NCBI RefSeq assembly: GCF_000512585.2
Contig: NC_089241.1
Location: forward strand, 8,202,001 to 8,266,000
From: Kwoniella bestiolae CBS 10118
Lineage: Eukaryota > Basidiomycota > Tremellomycetes > Tremellales > Cryptococcaceae
Direction: 5' to 3'
DNA: 64,000 nt
Below the pieces are notes generated by a model. It worked only from the letters and a program-made list of their open reading frames with translations, was not told where the DNA came from and ran no database searches. Shown here in pieces: positions 38,643-49,413 of the stretch; within the stretch, counting starts at the first letter, position 1; every line of letters begins with the position of its first letter. Made by a program: the position numbers and the translations under genes.

Positions 38643-39224
38643 CTTGATGATTGTGTTAGGTTATTGAACAGATATAATCGCTCAGAATGTGGGAGAAGAA
38701 CAAAATGCTCACAAGATATGTTCAAATCTTGATCAAGACTTTTCCGCTAACGTGATAAAACCATGGAGGGTCGTCATAAGTGTATACGGACAGTGAAGGG
38801 GGTGGTTCACGTCGATGCGAAGGCCAATGTGATATTTCAAATTTGGGTTTTCCCCAAAGGAAGAGTGGAGCAAGTGACCTGCTGTGCAAGAGACGATGCC
38901 ACAAAGGATCTGGTGAACACCATGCTCCCAGGCCAAAAGGACGTCGGTCAACGAATGAACGAACGGAAATGTATATATGTACAGATGTGATGAGTTGGCT
39001 ACCAACATCATTTCGATTAGATCTTGTTATCCATCGGGGCTTTGATCTTCCTTCTGCCCGTCCAAGGTCATCCATCAGATTTTCACACCGCACACCGAGA
39101 AATTAGCCTCTACGGTGTATACAAAACCCTTCGAGTCGGTACCCTATACCTAGCATCATCGTTCAGACTAAATACGGATCCAACCCTTTCTTCATGCACA
39201 AGAAAGCATCACTCATCCTCTGTC
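38643..39224. other. Intergenic spacer within tandem family
   Basis: Upstream flank of copy C and downstream flank of copy D. Open plus-strand frames here are antisense or non-coding in character. No gene supported. Confidence 0.4.
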
Positions 39225-39794
39225 TCAGTAGCTGTAGCAAGACGCAAATACGACGATGTCCCATTGGCCGGTGATGTCATCGTCCAATTCGCGTTTCGCT
39301 TCGGGGGTAAGGTCATGCAGATAACCTTCGAAACCTTGAGGCAGAGTCACTTGGACTGGCGAAGCAGGGTCGCTGAAACCACCTGCAGAGACAGCGGAGG
39401 CAAGGGCCTCTAGGGCGAGATCATATGCATACTTCGGTTGTCGAGGTTCAGGCTCCCTTCCTGATGGCGAATCAGCGAGAGAGTCAGAGGTTCTGCGAGA
39501 TTTGCAGCGGTATTTGCTTGAAAAGCTTCGGTGAAAATCTCCGTCTGTCCAGTTTAGGGTACCATTCTCAAAACTGCTCACGAGCGTTGAAGCGATGCCG
39601 TATAGACCCGCAAGCAGCGGATACATTTGTCGCTCCTGGTCAGTCTTCAGCGCCTCTTTAGCTCGCTCAATCCCTTCCTTGAAGAGATGTTTTGGTCCAT
39701 CGATAGATGGGGGATCCCCAAGGGTGCCATCGCGATCACACGAGTCCTGGGAAGATTTGTCGGCCAAGAAGGAGCGTTGTGTTGATACCGTCAT
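39225..39794 (-). CDS. Tandem-family member D, unknown function (intronless)
   Basis: Single-exon ORF of 189 aa from the Met at 39794. The frame is open to a Met at 39839, but a TATA-like tgtatataaac at 39870-39880 would then be only about 30 bp away, so I prefer the inner start, MTVSTQRS. Shows LFKEGIERAKEAL (copy E: LFQEANDRTIASL), the tryptophan motif TLNWTDGDFHRSF (W82), and the C-terminal LPQGFEGYLHDLTPEAKREL at 151-170. Copy E has SPSQGFDIYLLGLTATDKDAL at the matching place. D and E are therefore a close pair. No targeting signal seen. Confidence 0.65.
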   Translation of the reverse strand: MTVSTQRSFLADKSSQDSCDRDGTLGDPPSIDGPKHLFKEGIERAKEALKTDQERQMYPLLAGLYGIASTLVSSFENGTLNWTDGDFHRSFSSKYRCKSRRTSDSLADSPSGREPEPRQPKYAYDLALEALASAVSAGGFSDPASPVQVTLPQGFEGYLHDLTPEAKRELDDDITGQWDIVVFASCYSY

Positions 39795-40823
39795 TTTGCG
39801 TGACGAGAAGTGGCGAAAAATGTAACCGAAGAAAAACACCCAGAGTAAATAGCCGTCCCCTTATGCGTTGTTTATATACATCCTAATTTGAGTAGCGACT
39901 GGAAGTCGAATTCTCCTGATAGGAGGCAATCCATTCACTTTTTTGGCTTGGAGCAATCCTCCTTCAATATAATGTAAGGATGAACTGACGTCACATCATA
40001 GTGAAACAGTAACAGTACGCGACTCATTCCAGCCCTTGAGGTCGTCGTGCGACAGGTCTCAAAACCTGTACAGCTTTTAATGCTCCTTTAACCTTTGAGA
40101 GTCCAAGATATGTATACCCCTAGCTGAGATCGATATATCTGTTCCGGACATGTTGCTAGCTTGCCTTTATGAGGCTGGCTGCACACTGCATGATCCCACC
40201 GAGAACTTTGGCAAGGGTCTGAGCAGGATCTCCAACCTTCTCAACACACTTGTGTGAGCCGATGACGGCGGACCACGCTCGACAACATGCGTACTACTGT
40301 AGCTGTCTAACTTTTCGTGATCTGCAACTTCCGTCCCTTCAACGAGGTCTTTCCTGAACAAACAGATTGACTCGTAGAGCATGTCCAGACTATGAGTCCA
40401 TACTCCACGTTTGAGCTACGATCTTTCCGTGTCTGATCTGAGCGGCCGTGTCAGCGGACCCGGAGTTTATCAGATGTGACCACAACTGTGCGCACATAGC
40501 AGACTCATCAGGACAAAAATCAACACGTGACCGTAGCTGCCCAGAGCATACACCCGCTCTGCTCAGCAGCTCGACAGCCTACTGAACTTCTTGCAGCGAG
40601 TGAAAAGTGGTGATGCAATCACGAGATGTTAGCATGAAAGAATCCTTGAGAGAGGACCATGGCCACCAGAAATCACCTTCCTCTGTGATCAGTTGTCTGT
40701 TTCGATGTTTCGTCACTACAATCTATCCAAGAGGTGTGCCCCGAAGCAAAACACATGTTCATATAATCAATGAATACTACGTATCAGGACACCGTCAAAC
40801 AGACTCTTAGTAGCGCGGACCTA
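39795..40823. other. 1-kb spacer within tandem family
   Basis: TATA-like tgtatataaac (minus sense) at about 39870-39880 upstream of copy D. A 71-codon minus ORF at 40167..40382 does not show the family motifs and is not called. Confidence 0.4.
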
Positions 40824-41426
40824 CTATTCACCCACAAAGTTCATTATCTTTGCCAAATTCGTATATGTCAAATCTACAATCCAATTGTCCAGAGCATCTT
40901 TGTCCGTTGCCGTCAAGCCAAGCAGATAGATGTCAAATCCTTGACTTGGTGATACTGACGAGCATGCGGTCGTCTGGTCCTGGGCAGTGGAGTCGACTTC
41001 CCGGAAAGTAGATCTGATTCTATCAAAAACGTCCGCTTGATAGCTTCTAACTTTTTCGTTTGTCGATGGATGGATGAGATCCCCCACAGCCTGCTCCGTC
41101 TTTGACGCACAACCTTCCACTGCGAGAAGGTCCGTGATCTCCGAGCCTCCGAATGACAGTCGCTCACCTGCGGAACTGACGTACTGCTCAGCCGTCCAAT
41201 CCAGTGTTTTCTTGTGATAGCCATTTGTAACTCCCGCGGCTGTTTCATAGGTCAAGCCTTCAGCATTTTTCCGGCATGAGAAGGCGTCCTTCGCTTTCTC
41301 CAGCAAAGACGCTATGGTCCTGTCATTCGCTTCCTGAAACAAGTGCACCGCCTTCTTGGGTGAGTCATCAGATGTCTTGAAGGCCTTAGTGGCGAGCGAA
41401 TTGGTCATGCGATGCGAAGGTGCCAT
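40824..41426 (-). CDS. Tandem-family member E, unknown function (intronless)
   Basis: Single-exon ORF of 200 aa; an alternative start is Met7. Contains the tryptophan motif TLDWTAEQYVSSA (W77), a polar middle, and GFDIYLLGLTATDKDALD at 163-180, ending FVGE. Pairs with copy D over both motifs, with about 90 residues between them. Soluble, no signal peptide. Function unknown. Confidence 0.65.
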   Translation of the reverse strand: MAPSHRMTNSLATKAFKTSDDSPKKAVHLFQEANDRTIASLLEKAKDAFSCRKNAEGLTYETAAGVTNGYHKKTLDWTAEQYVSSAGERLSFGGSEITDLLAVEGCASKTEQAVGDLIHPSTNEKVRSYQADVFDRIRSTFREVDSTAQDQTTACSSVSPSQGFDIYLLGLTATDKDALDNWIVDLTYTNLAKIMNFVGE

Positions 41427-42243
41427 ATCGGATAGATCTACGGTTCAAGTCGAACGATGCAAGGGCAATTAGAGATAGTGGCAAGTTATAATTGATACTG
41501 GCGTATGTTTGCCTCATCCCCATCCCCTTTCGGTACCGATCAGCGAAGTATCACGACGTCTGATCTCTTCCTAGGTGAGCGACTCTTACCTTTCTTCCAT
41601 ACAGCTACGTCATACTGTATTTATCCATCCGTTGTCTTACGCACTGCCACTCTCGAAGGCATTCCCTCGGAGAGCTGGATGAGATATGACTGCATATCCA
41701 TATTGATACTTGTCGGACGCTCACTCAAATAGCACACAAGACCCAAAAGGTGCTTTAACACCTACTTAGTGCTGAGACCAAGTTTTGCGCCACCTCACAT
41801 CCAGCATGAAAAAGCGTGATAGCTGTAGTTTCGAAATGTCCGTGCCCTGCAGTATTTTCTCTATGATGGATTTGTATTTTCAGATGATCTTTTCTTCCAT
41901 TCCAGATATCTTGTGGTGTAGATCATACGCTTACAACCTCGCATGCGGCCAGGAAGCATTGTAAGGACATCCTTAGTTACAGCAGTCTATCTAGAGTCGT
42001 CACTGTCCGACGTTGTAAATCAGTTGAACACCTGCTATATGTCACGAGAGTCAGCCAATCGCCTACCCACATCATTATGCATTTCATCCACCTAGGTACA
42101 GTATGCTGAACATGAGTATATAATGCATGTGCATAGAAAAGAGTAGAAGTAAGATTCAGTATGAAAATTTGACAGGCCCCAAACCGACCATGACCATCCG
42201 AGCTCTTCAAGTCATATTTGATTCCGCCAACACAGTAAAGCAG
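41427..42243. other. Intergenic spacer within tandem family
   Basis: Promoter side of copy E and 3' side of copy F. A/T-rich ttataattg near 41486. No further gene supported on either strand. Confidence 0.4.
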
Positions 42244-42960
42244 CTATGCATGTGTTGGGGAGTCGATCTTGGATTTTTGATCGTCCCCCATTCCGTTATG
42301 GAGAGCAGCCTGGAAAGTCCTGGGGCCCAACTTACTGATCACCTCAGGGGACAATGTAGAAACGAGGATATTACCGCCCCAGGTTGCAGCGTCACTCTGC
42401 CAATCACGAAGTTGATCGGAATCTTTGCACGCAATGTAATCTTCAAAGGCAGCTGGAGAGCCTTTGTGGTTATATGCCTTGTTGCTATGTCCCGTAAGAT
42501 AGCCTAGACCGCTGGCGAGGTATGACAACGCAGTTGGGATAATCCCATTTGAACAGCCGAGAGCATCGCTGCACGTTTGTACGAGTTGTCCGGTATCGGT
42601 GTCTTTCTTCTTCAAGTCTTCCAGTTTGTCGGTCTTGTAAGCTTCCCACTCCGAGTTAGTAAGAGATGCAGAGGCCTGAGGGTTTCTGACACAATGATAG
42701 TCATGCACGTCTTGATCGTAGTCATGCTTGGTCCGATCTTCCCTATCCTCCTTGAAAATGCGTAGACCACCGATGGCGTTGCAATGCTTTCGAGCCCCCA
42801 TGACATCAGACCTTATGAGTAAATCGATAGCCTTTCTTCTCAGCTCGTGGGCTGCATATTTGATCTCGTTTGAGTAGATGTTGGTCTCATCGGTCGAAAC
42901 ATCTCCGGTATTGTGGTCCGCAGTCCTCGTCGTGTCAGAATCGGATGGAATGGTAGTCAT
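42244..42960 (-). CDS. Tandem-family member F, unknown function (intronless)
   Basis: Single-exon ORF of 238 aa starting MTTIPSDSD. The frame is open upstream to 43170, but a good TATA box (ttataaaaag, minus sense, about 43086-43096) lies inside that extension, which favours the start at 42960. The most divergent copy: LTNSEWEAYKTDKLEDL (about 100-116) occupies the tryptophan-motif position. SPAAFEDYIACKDSDQL at 168-184 matches the C-terminal motif of the others. It has a longer Cys-containing middle and a tail of about 50 residues beyond the motif. Membership in the family is inferred from the C-terminal motif, size, strand and position. Confidence 0.6.
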   Translation of the reverse strand: MTTIPSDSDTTRTADHNTGDVSTDETNIYSNEIKYAAHELRRKAIDLLIRSDVMGARKHCNAIGGLRIFKEDREDRTKHDYDQDVHDYHCVRNPQASASLTNSEWEAYKTDKLEDLKKKDTDTGQLVQTCSDALGCSNGIIPTALSYLASGLGYLTGHSNKAYNHKGSPAAFEDYIACKDSDQLRDWQSDAATWGGNILVSTLSPEVISKLGPRTFQAALHNGMGDDQKSKIDSPTHA

Positions 42961-43750
42961 CGTCGAATAAGAAAAATGGATGTCACAATTGAATGTGGCC
43001 TCAGTATAAGGAAAGAAGGGACGTCGTGGAATGGAAAGGTTGCTGAGTGAGGAAGACAAAATGAGGAAAAGTGCGATTATCCCACCCCTTTTTATAAGGT
43101 AGCACGCCCCCTCTCGGTGGCGAACTAGACACAAGTTCAACAAAGCTCGGAGATCGTAAGGTTGCGTCATATCTGTCCTGAAGACGCCCTACCTGCTTTT
43201 TCTGACATTGGCCTGAAGCGGGTTCGAGCTTTTCTTTCCTTTTGCCTGTGCACCCTTCTCATCGTCATTTAGATCCTTTGGATAGACTGGCGTTGGCAAT
43301 TCTGCACCAATTCGACCTGTGCACCTGCGGCAACCTTTGTGTTCTCCTGGCGACACATGCCGTCATGGCTGGTATCAGTTTTCCTGGTGCACTACAGGGT
43401 CTCCTTCACGGAGGTCTTACTTGCGAATCGTACTAGGCTCGAGAGCGCAGGCATGGGGAGAGCCATAAATGAGGCACAAGATGTCGGTACAAACATCTGA
43501 GAATCACCTTTTTCAACTTGAGCGCAAGACAAAAGGAGGATCATAGGTGAATATTGACATATCAAAGATATATACTAGCCCACAACAAACAAGTCATCTC
43601 AATAAGCCACTTCGAGGACTGCTCATAGAGTTAGAGTGCTTCCCACGTAACCACACACCAAGATCGCGCCCCCCCTCTCCTCCGCGCGGGCGAGCTGTCG
43701 AAACCTTTGTCCTATCGAGGCCTCATCGACTGCGCCTCTCCTACCTTGGA
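42961..43750. other. Intergenic spacer within tandem family
   Basis: Contains the TATA box of copy F (about 43086-43096). The upstream extension of that frame to 43170 is judged non-coding. A short ggttcga element at about 43218 lacks a surrounding tRNA fold. Confidence 0.4.
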
Positions 43751-44389
43751 TTATCGGCGACCCAGATATGAAGATCTAGCAGTTCTTTCACCATAGATCT
43801 TGTTCGCAAGTTCGTTCCAGGATTTAGCGTCCTGAGAGAACAGCCAATCGGTCATTCGTTCTTCCCAAGTTCGAGGAAAGTATTCTTGGCCAGCGTCATT
43901 TTCGGGAGGTGTCCTGCCATCAAATTCAAGCTCATCTAAACAGTACATACTCTCTTCTCCTCCCAGATTTAAGCACCTGATATAGTGAGTTCCACCATTG
44001 TTTTCTGCTCGCTTTTTCTTGATAAAATCTTTCCTTGCTCCGACAGTCAAGATTTGTTCACCGTTAGAGGAAGAATCAACAGCGGCTGATATTTTCGCCT
44101 TGAAATCTGCATCAGTCCATTTTTGAGTTTGCTCACCACATGTTTTCAAGATCTGGACACATCCCCTTTGAAGAGAGTAAGCGTACTGTCCCGACCATCG
44201 GTTGAAAGCTCGATGAATCCCTTCTTGGAGGGGGTTCAAAGGTTCCAGAGCGAAATCGCCACCGACTTGGGCCTCAGAAGTGTTTCTCGAAACACCGTCT
44301 GTGTTAGTTGTGTTGGCAGGGGAACGCATTACGACTGGGCTATTATGATGTATACTTGAGCTCCACGGGCCTACGGTGTGTGGTGACAA
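43751..44389 (-). CDS. Tandem-family member G, unknown function (intronless)
   Basis: Single-exon ORF of 212 aa; Met21 is an alternative start. Shows the tryptophan motif TQKWTDADFKAKI (W91), a Lys-rich middle, and TWEERMTDWLFSQDAKSWNEL at 174-194. NKIYGERT follows, shared as YGER with copy C. LFSQD is shared exactly with copy B. No signal peptide or membrane segment. First transcribed-order member at the right edge of the array. Function unknown. Confidence 0.65.
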   Translation of the reverse strand: MSPHTVGPWSSSIHHNSPVVMRSPANTTNTDGVSRNTSEAQVGGDFALEPLNPLQEGIHRAFNRWSGQYAYSLQRGCVQILKTCGEQTQKWTDADFKAKISAAVDSSSNGEQILTVGARKDFIKKKRAENNGGTHYIRCLNLGGEESMYCLDELEFDGRTPPENDAGQEYFPRTWEERMTDWLFSQDAKSWNELANKIYGERTARSSYLGRR

Positions 44390-46174
44390 ATCTTGGATGG
44401 TCAGAGCGATAATCTGCTCCGGAAAAGCTTGCTATCTGCGCCCCTTATGTACTTCTCCTTCCTCTTTCGATGAGCTCCTTGGCATGAAAGGGAAGCAATG
44501 GGCAAAGGAAGTGATGAAAGGTTGCACATGATCTTCGACGTGATCCGCCCGTCCTCTCTGACATGCTCCACCGTCACCCTCGCTTCGTGCTCTCTGGTTT
44601 TTTGACGTCATTCAAGCCTTTGTATGCCTCTCAGTCCATTGTGACGTGAAGGAGAAAAAGCGGAGTTCCGGGTTAGAAATTCAAGACACAGCCTTGTTGT
44701 CAACAGTTCGCCTCTCTAGAGCAGGTCCTCTTTCTGTCAATTTTCGTCTCTGGATGGCATGCCCAGCGATCCGTCCAACTCCATCACAGTTTGTACGATC
44801 TGCCTCTGCTTATGAGGAGTGTCAATACCGTGTTCGGTCGAAAAGGTCTCAGTTAGAGACGTCTTACAGTATATGATCAGACTACCGTGGTATGCTGAAT
44901 GATATTTCGAATCGATTTCGGCGCACGTCCTTGGTCCTTGTTCTCTCAAGGGTGTGCATCGTTTCTCAGTTGATGGCGTAGCTTGTAGTTCTTTGATATC
45001 GAAACTTTTCACTCATTCGGCACTGATGGCATGTGAGAAGCCCACCGAGCACCTCGGACCACACATTCACTCATCTACTGCCCGTCCAATCGACTCAACC
45101 ATTCGAAAAGATGTCATATAACGTGTAGGCCGGACATGAAAGGATCATCCTCTGCGTGGAATGCTTTCGATCCAGAGCGTGACAGCCTCCCTCCATCGAG
45201 TAGGGTAGAGAGCGCATATGGTCTCTTCCTTTTTCATCCTTGGGTGGGCTATATGTCATGCAAAAGAGGTGTCTAGCTAGGATATTTGTTTGGTACTATA
45301 TTATGCTACGAAATGGCGGCGGTCTTATAAGCTACTAAAGATGTTTTACCAAAGTATAGTCGGTATCCCTACCCTTCATCTGATTAACGGGCGGTGAAGC
45401 TCCACTGGCCTGTCACCGCCGTAGTTTGGTATCGTACAGTACGGACTCCTCAACGAAAAGAGACGGGAGGCAGCATTGGAGCGGATAAGGCAGGCAGGCG
45501 TCTTTGCGGATTCAACAAGAGACGGAAGTGGACGCATGAGAGAATAGTGGAGCTAGCCTGGACCAGTAGCTCGAGTCTCAGAGCATGTAACAACATGATC
45601 CATGGGCACAAAGTACTAGCTATGTTGATTAGCAATCTTCGTACTCGATTCTCGTGAATTTTCATGCGCACGTCCTTGACACTCTTGCTCTTGCTGTCTC
45701 GTGAGTTTTGGCAAGTGTTACGTAAAGCCATGTGGTTGCGCCACGTTGAGTAAGTACGTACGGAGTATAAGATTCAGGGTCCAAGAGGTATGTACTGTAT
45801 ATGTACGAGTATATATATGTAAAGATTAACGCGTCCTACTTGACAGAATACATCAATCTACCCATTGACAGACATCTCGACCTATCTCATTCACATATTC
45901 ACATGGTGTCCTGCAGCTGAACCACAGAACAAGTAAGCACATAATTCAGAACACAGGGATCAAGGTCTCCATCAAAATAGGTGAGTCTCTCCTCAATCTG
46001 GCCCAACTCGTCCGGAAGGAAAAGGTCAATAATGGCAATGCTGACCGACCTGTTCTCTCCATCTTTCACTCGCTATAGTAAATCATTGGCCCAACCACGA
46101 TATAGTCGAAGCGACATATCAACCTCACACGAACAAGTGTGTCTCACCCTATAATCTCGGGTCCATCAAGAGGG
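44390..46174. other. 1.8-kb intergenic region right of the island, with a 5'-UTR intron
   Basis: Promoter of copy G and, at its right end, the promoter and leader of the next plus-strand gene. A leader intron is visible at 45981..46078 (gtgagtctct donor, gctgac branch, ctatag acceptor, 98 nt). A TA-rich stretch (45795-45825) may be a promoter element. Short ORFs at 44737..45012 and 45394..45731 show no family motif. Confidence 0.45.
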
Positions 46175-48905
46175 ATGCTTCGTACACGATCCAATCCCAA
46201 CTCCAATCCAGAGACACCCCAATCCAAATCCCTCGAACCTGATACTCCGATGTCGCATTACTCTTCCCGTATTCACTCAGAGGACGACCCCGCCCATCCT
46301 ACCAACCCAGAATACTTTGGCGGAGAGGGACCTTCCACACCTGCCGCTCATGCTGGGAATGCCGTACCGGACGGTATGACCTCTAGTTCATCTGGAACAG
46401 AGTTCAACTCCACGACAAATCAACAGAGACGACTATCATCTGGATCGGGGAAGGGGAACGGTACGACGGAGAAGCCTGGGGGAGGGATCCAAAGTAGGAG
46501 AAGTAAGAATGGGTTGACGTTAAATCTTAGTTCCTTGGTTGGGAAGAGGTCAAAGGGGATTAAATTTGGGTTGTCGCAGAAGGGTTGGATGGCTGTCACT
46601 GGGTTTGTCGGGTTTATATTGCTCTTGAAACTGTTGTTCTGTGAGTAGACCATCACATACCTTACGTTTACACGTCTGTGAGACATACTGACATTGACAT
46701 CCACATCCTATCCTACCCTTTGCTCAACCCCTTTTACCTATATCTCGTCCATCCCAATTCCATGAACAATACCGTTCCCTCCATCCCCCAACAACAGCCG
46801 GATCCTCAGAAGACCCACACCATCACGTCCTCGACCAAGCCCACCTCATCCCCCGTGATTACCTGAATAACTCCCTCGTTGACCCCGCTCCGTTCGAATT
46901 CTGTCCGGTGTTCGGTCCAGGTGATGCCATAGCAGCTAGGAGAGGTCAGCTGGAATTGTTGAAATCTAGATTACACACCGGGACGAACGCCAGAGTGCAA
47001 AGAGTACTGCAAAAAGCTATGAGTGGAGCTAGTGTCACATTGAGCGTTTTGGGTGGATCAGGTGGGTTCATCTTCTTCTGATCCATATCGCTGTTCTTCC
47101 TTACCTGAGGGTATCAGCTGCAATGCTATTTGACCCCTCTGAAGCAATCTATCTTATATATGAGAATTGAATTTGTGCTGATCCTCCCAATTACCGCAGT
47201 CTCCGCATGTACCGGAGCAGGCGATGATCCAGTCAACGAGAAATGCTATCCACACAAATTCTTCGATTGGTGGAACACCGTCTTCCCTCATCCTGCCAAC
47301 GAATTGACCAATGGAGCTACCAAGAAGACTGATTCGGCTTACTACGCCTATTGCAACTCCCACCATTTACCTGATAAGACTGATTTGGTGATTTTGGAAT
47401 TTGATGCTGCTGATCCCAAGTGAGTATGACATTCCCTTGCATGTATGGAGACTGCCTGCGGAATGGCTATACCTTTGATTTGACAAAAGCCCGTCTGCTC
47501 ACCTGATTCCTCGATTTCGTAGCGATCCAGAATGGCTTCAACACTTCGAGCTTCTCGTCCGATCTATCCTCGTCCGACCAGAGATGCCAGCAGTCATCAT
47601 CCTGGGTCACTTCAGTCCTCAAGTACAAGCTCAGAACGGGTTCGCTGGACCCGAACTACTCCATAATGTCGTTGCTCAGTTCTACGATGTTCCTCACATC
47701 AGGTCAGTCAGCTTGTGCACGGTGCTCACTGTCCCCTCGGAGCTGAAGATCTATTCTTTGCAGTGCCAAAGGAGTTCTTTACGAACAATACCTCGAGATG
47801 CCCGAACAAGCTCGATCAACATTCTACGCCGATCCCAACCACGCCAATCATAATGGACACGACCTCATCGCGGACGTCTTGATCTCATATATCATGTCTC
47901 AAATCTGTTCCGGATGGTCAGCAATAAACGGACATGCCTTTGACGTACCCAACCTAGGTACTGAGGGAGATAATTCTGCGAGTGGACCATCACTCCTTGG
48001 TGGAGTGGGATTGAGAAAGGGTATGCCAGGACAGGATCCAGGAGATGGTGATTCTGCTGGATCATCTTTGGCAGAACGATACCAGGGATTAAGGGTTCCA
48101 CAAATGAGGTTGAACGATAGACCACACGATGTTCAGCAATTCAGAGAGATCGAACCGTTCTGTGTGGCTGCTAGCGACTTGATCAACCCTTTACCTCCGA
48201 GTTTGTTCTATGGGAGTGGGTGGCATACTTACCATCCACCTAAGGGGGCGGTATATGAGGATAGACATTACTGGTGAGTAGTGCTTCTTACTGCCGCGAT
48301 TTCATGGATGAATCAAACAAGGCATGCATGTGTGAGATTATATGGGCACACCAGCTGATACATTCCTTGTTTTTTGATGATGTAGGTACGCCGAACAACC
48401 CACCGCAAGACTTCGAGTACCCCTCAAACTCGGTGCGGGTGACGTAGGAATCTACTTCCTGCAATCTCCACCTGATAAACCATTGGGTACGGTCAAATGC
48501 TGGGTGGATGATAATGTTGGTGGAGCAAAGGAATTGGCAGGTACTGCTGAAGTAGAGGATGTCATTGCTACGTACGTGAACTCTTCTTGAAGCCTTAGTA
48601 TTGGTCCCCAAAGAAGGATTAGTAGCTGATATTGGTGGTACAGGCTTGTGATGATTGATAGAGGTGTATCAAGGGGTTCTCATTTCGTAAGTCATCATTC
48701 GCATATATACATATCTCGCACGATTTATGCTGATTCGTCGTTGTGGTCATAGGTCGAATGTCAATTGCAAGGTGAGGCGGGAGGTACTTCACCGCCATTC
48801 AAGATTTTGGGAATGTAAGTGCTGTTCTGGTCTATTGATCAATCCGCTATCTCGGTGCGAGAGAATATGCTGATATATGGAAATTACTGCAGCTTCTCTA
48901 CATAA
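46175..48905 (+). CDS. Type II membrane SGNH-hydrolase-like protein (capsule-associated-like)
   Basis: Exons 46175..46640, 46798..47061, 47200..47419, 47523..47702, 47764..48273, 48386..48571, 48644..48686, 48753..48814, 48893..48905 give 647 aa. A Ser/Pro-rich cytosolic N-terminus is followed by one membrane anchor (GWMAVTGFVGFILLLKLLF, about 136-154) and a luminal or extracellular domain. That domain has an SGNH/GDSL-like shape: SVTLSVLGGS with a candidate nucleophile Ser, DLVILEFDAADPNDPEW, PAVIILGHFSP, and a late NHNGHDLIADVL with a possible catalytic Asp/His. A C-terminal beta-rich module (WHTYHPPKG, IDRGVSRGSHFVECQL) follows. I recall similar basidiomycete proteins annotated as capsule-associated but cannot confirm this. 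The frame opens at a GTG (46139) but the first ATG is 46175. The terminal exon adds only 13 nt. Confidence 0.75.
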
Positions 48906-49413
48906 GATGTGCATCTAGCGGATGAAATATTTGTGCATATGTGGGTTATAGCGATACAAATTTACGGTTTAGTTCAGTTCAGCTTGAAATTGGAACAGGG
49001 TGATTAAACAGGGGGGGGTCATACCAAATATGGTCTTGGTATTTAGATCGATTTTCTTGCTCTTGCTTGCTTTTCTTAGGCATACTATCATATCTGATTC
49101 ACAATGGGATGGGATGGAATGATATGTATATATCTCTATATCTTGGATGCAATAGAGTAGTTTGCTAAGTGTTTCCCCACATTATTACACAGTGAGCAGT
49201 TGCCGCAACGTGGCGGGGTTGTTCGGCGATATATCGAGTATAACCGATCATCCATACTTTCAAGGTGTTCCGTCATTTTGGTACAGTATGTACAGTACAC
49301 CTTCGGTTACACTCAGCTGAATGAATGGGATTGTTGATTTTTGGGAGTGACATATACTTGGATACTCAAGCATCATTGTAAGATCATCATCATACTCGCA
49401 CTGCACAATCAAG
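48906..49413. other. Intergenic region upstream of LSC2
   Basis: 3' UTR of the SGNH-like gene (gggggggtc run near 49012) and the LSC2 promoter. Nothing else seen. Confidence 0.5.

Noticed and set aside
40167..40382. 71-codon minus ORF between copies D and E
   Set aside because: No family motif; could be decayed sequence but this cannot be shown.
42961..43170. 70-codon N-terminal extension of array copy F
   Set aside because: A good TATA box lies inside it and its composition differs from the rest of the protein.
43210..43230. ggttcgag element resembling a tRNA B-box
   Set aside because: No cloverleaf can be drawn from the upstream bases.
44737..45012. 91-codon minus ORF considered as an eighth array member
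   Set aside because: Neither the tryptophan motif nor the C-terminal aromatic motif is present.
34201..46000. Search for a transposon or mating-type locus around the array
   Set aside because: No transposase, reverse transcriptase, long terminal repeat, homeodomain or pheromone gene could be recognised.
46139..46174. Upstream extension of the SGNH-like protein from GTG at 46139
   Set aside because: No ATG in this frame before 46175 and a stop just upstream; nuclear genes rarely start at GTG.
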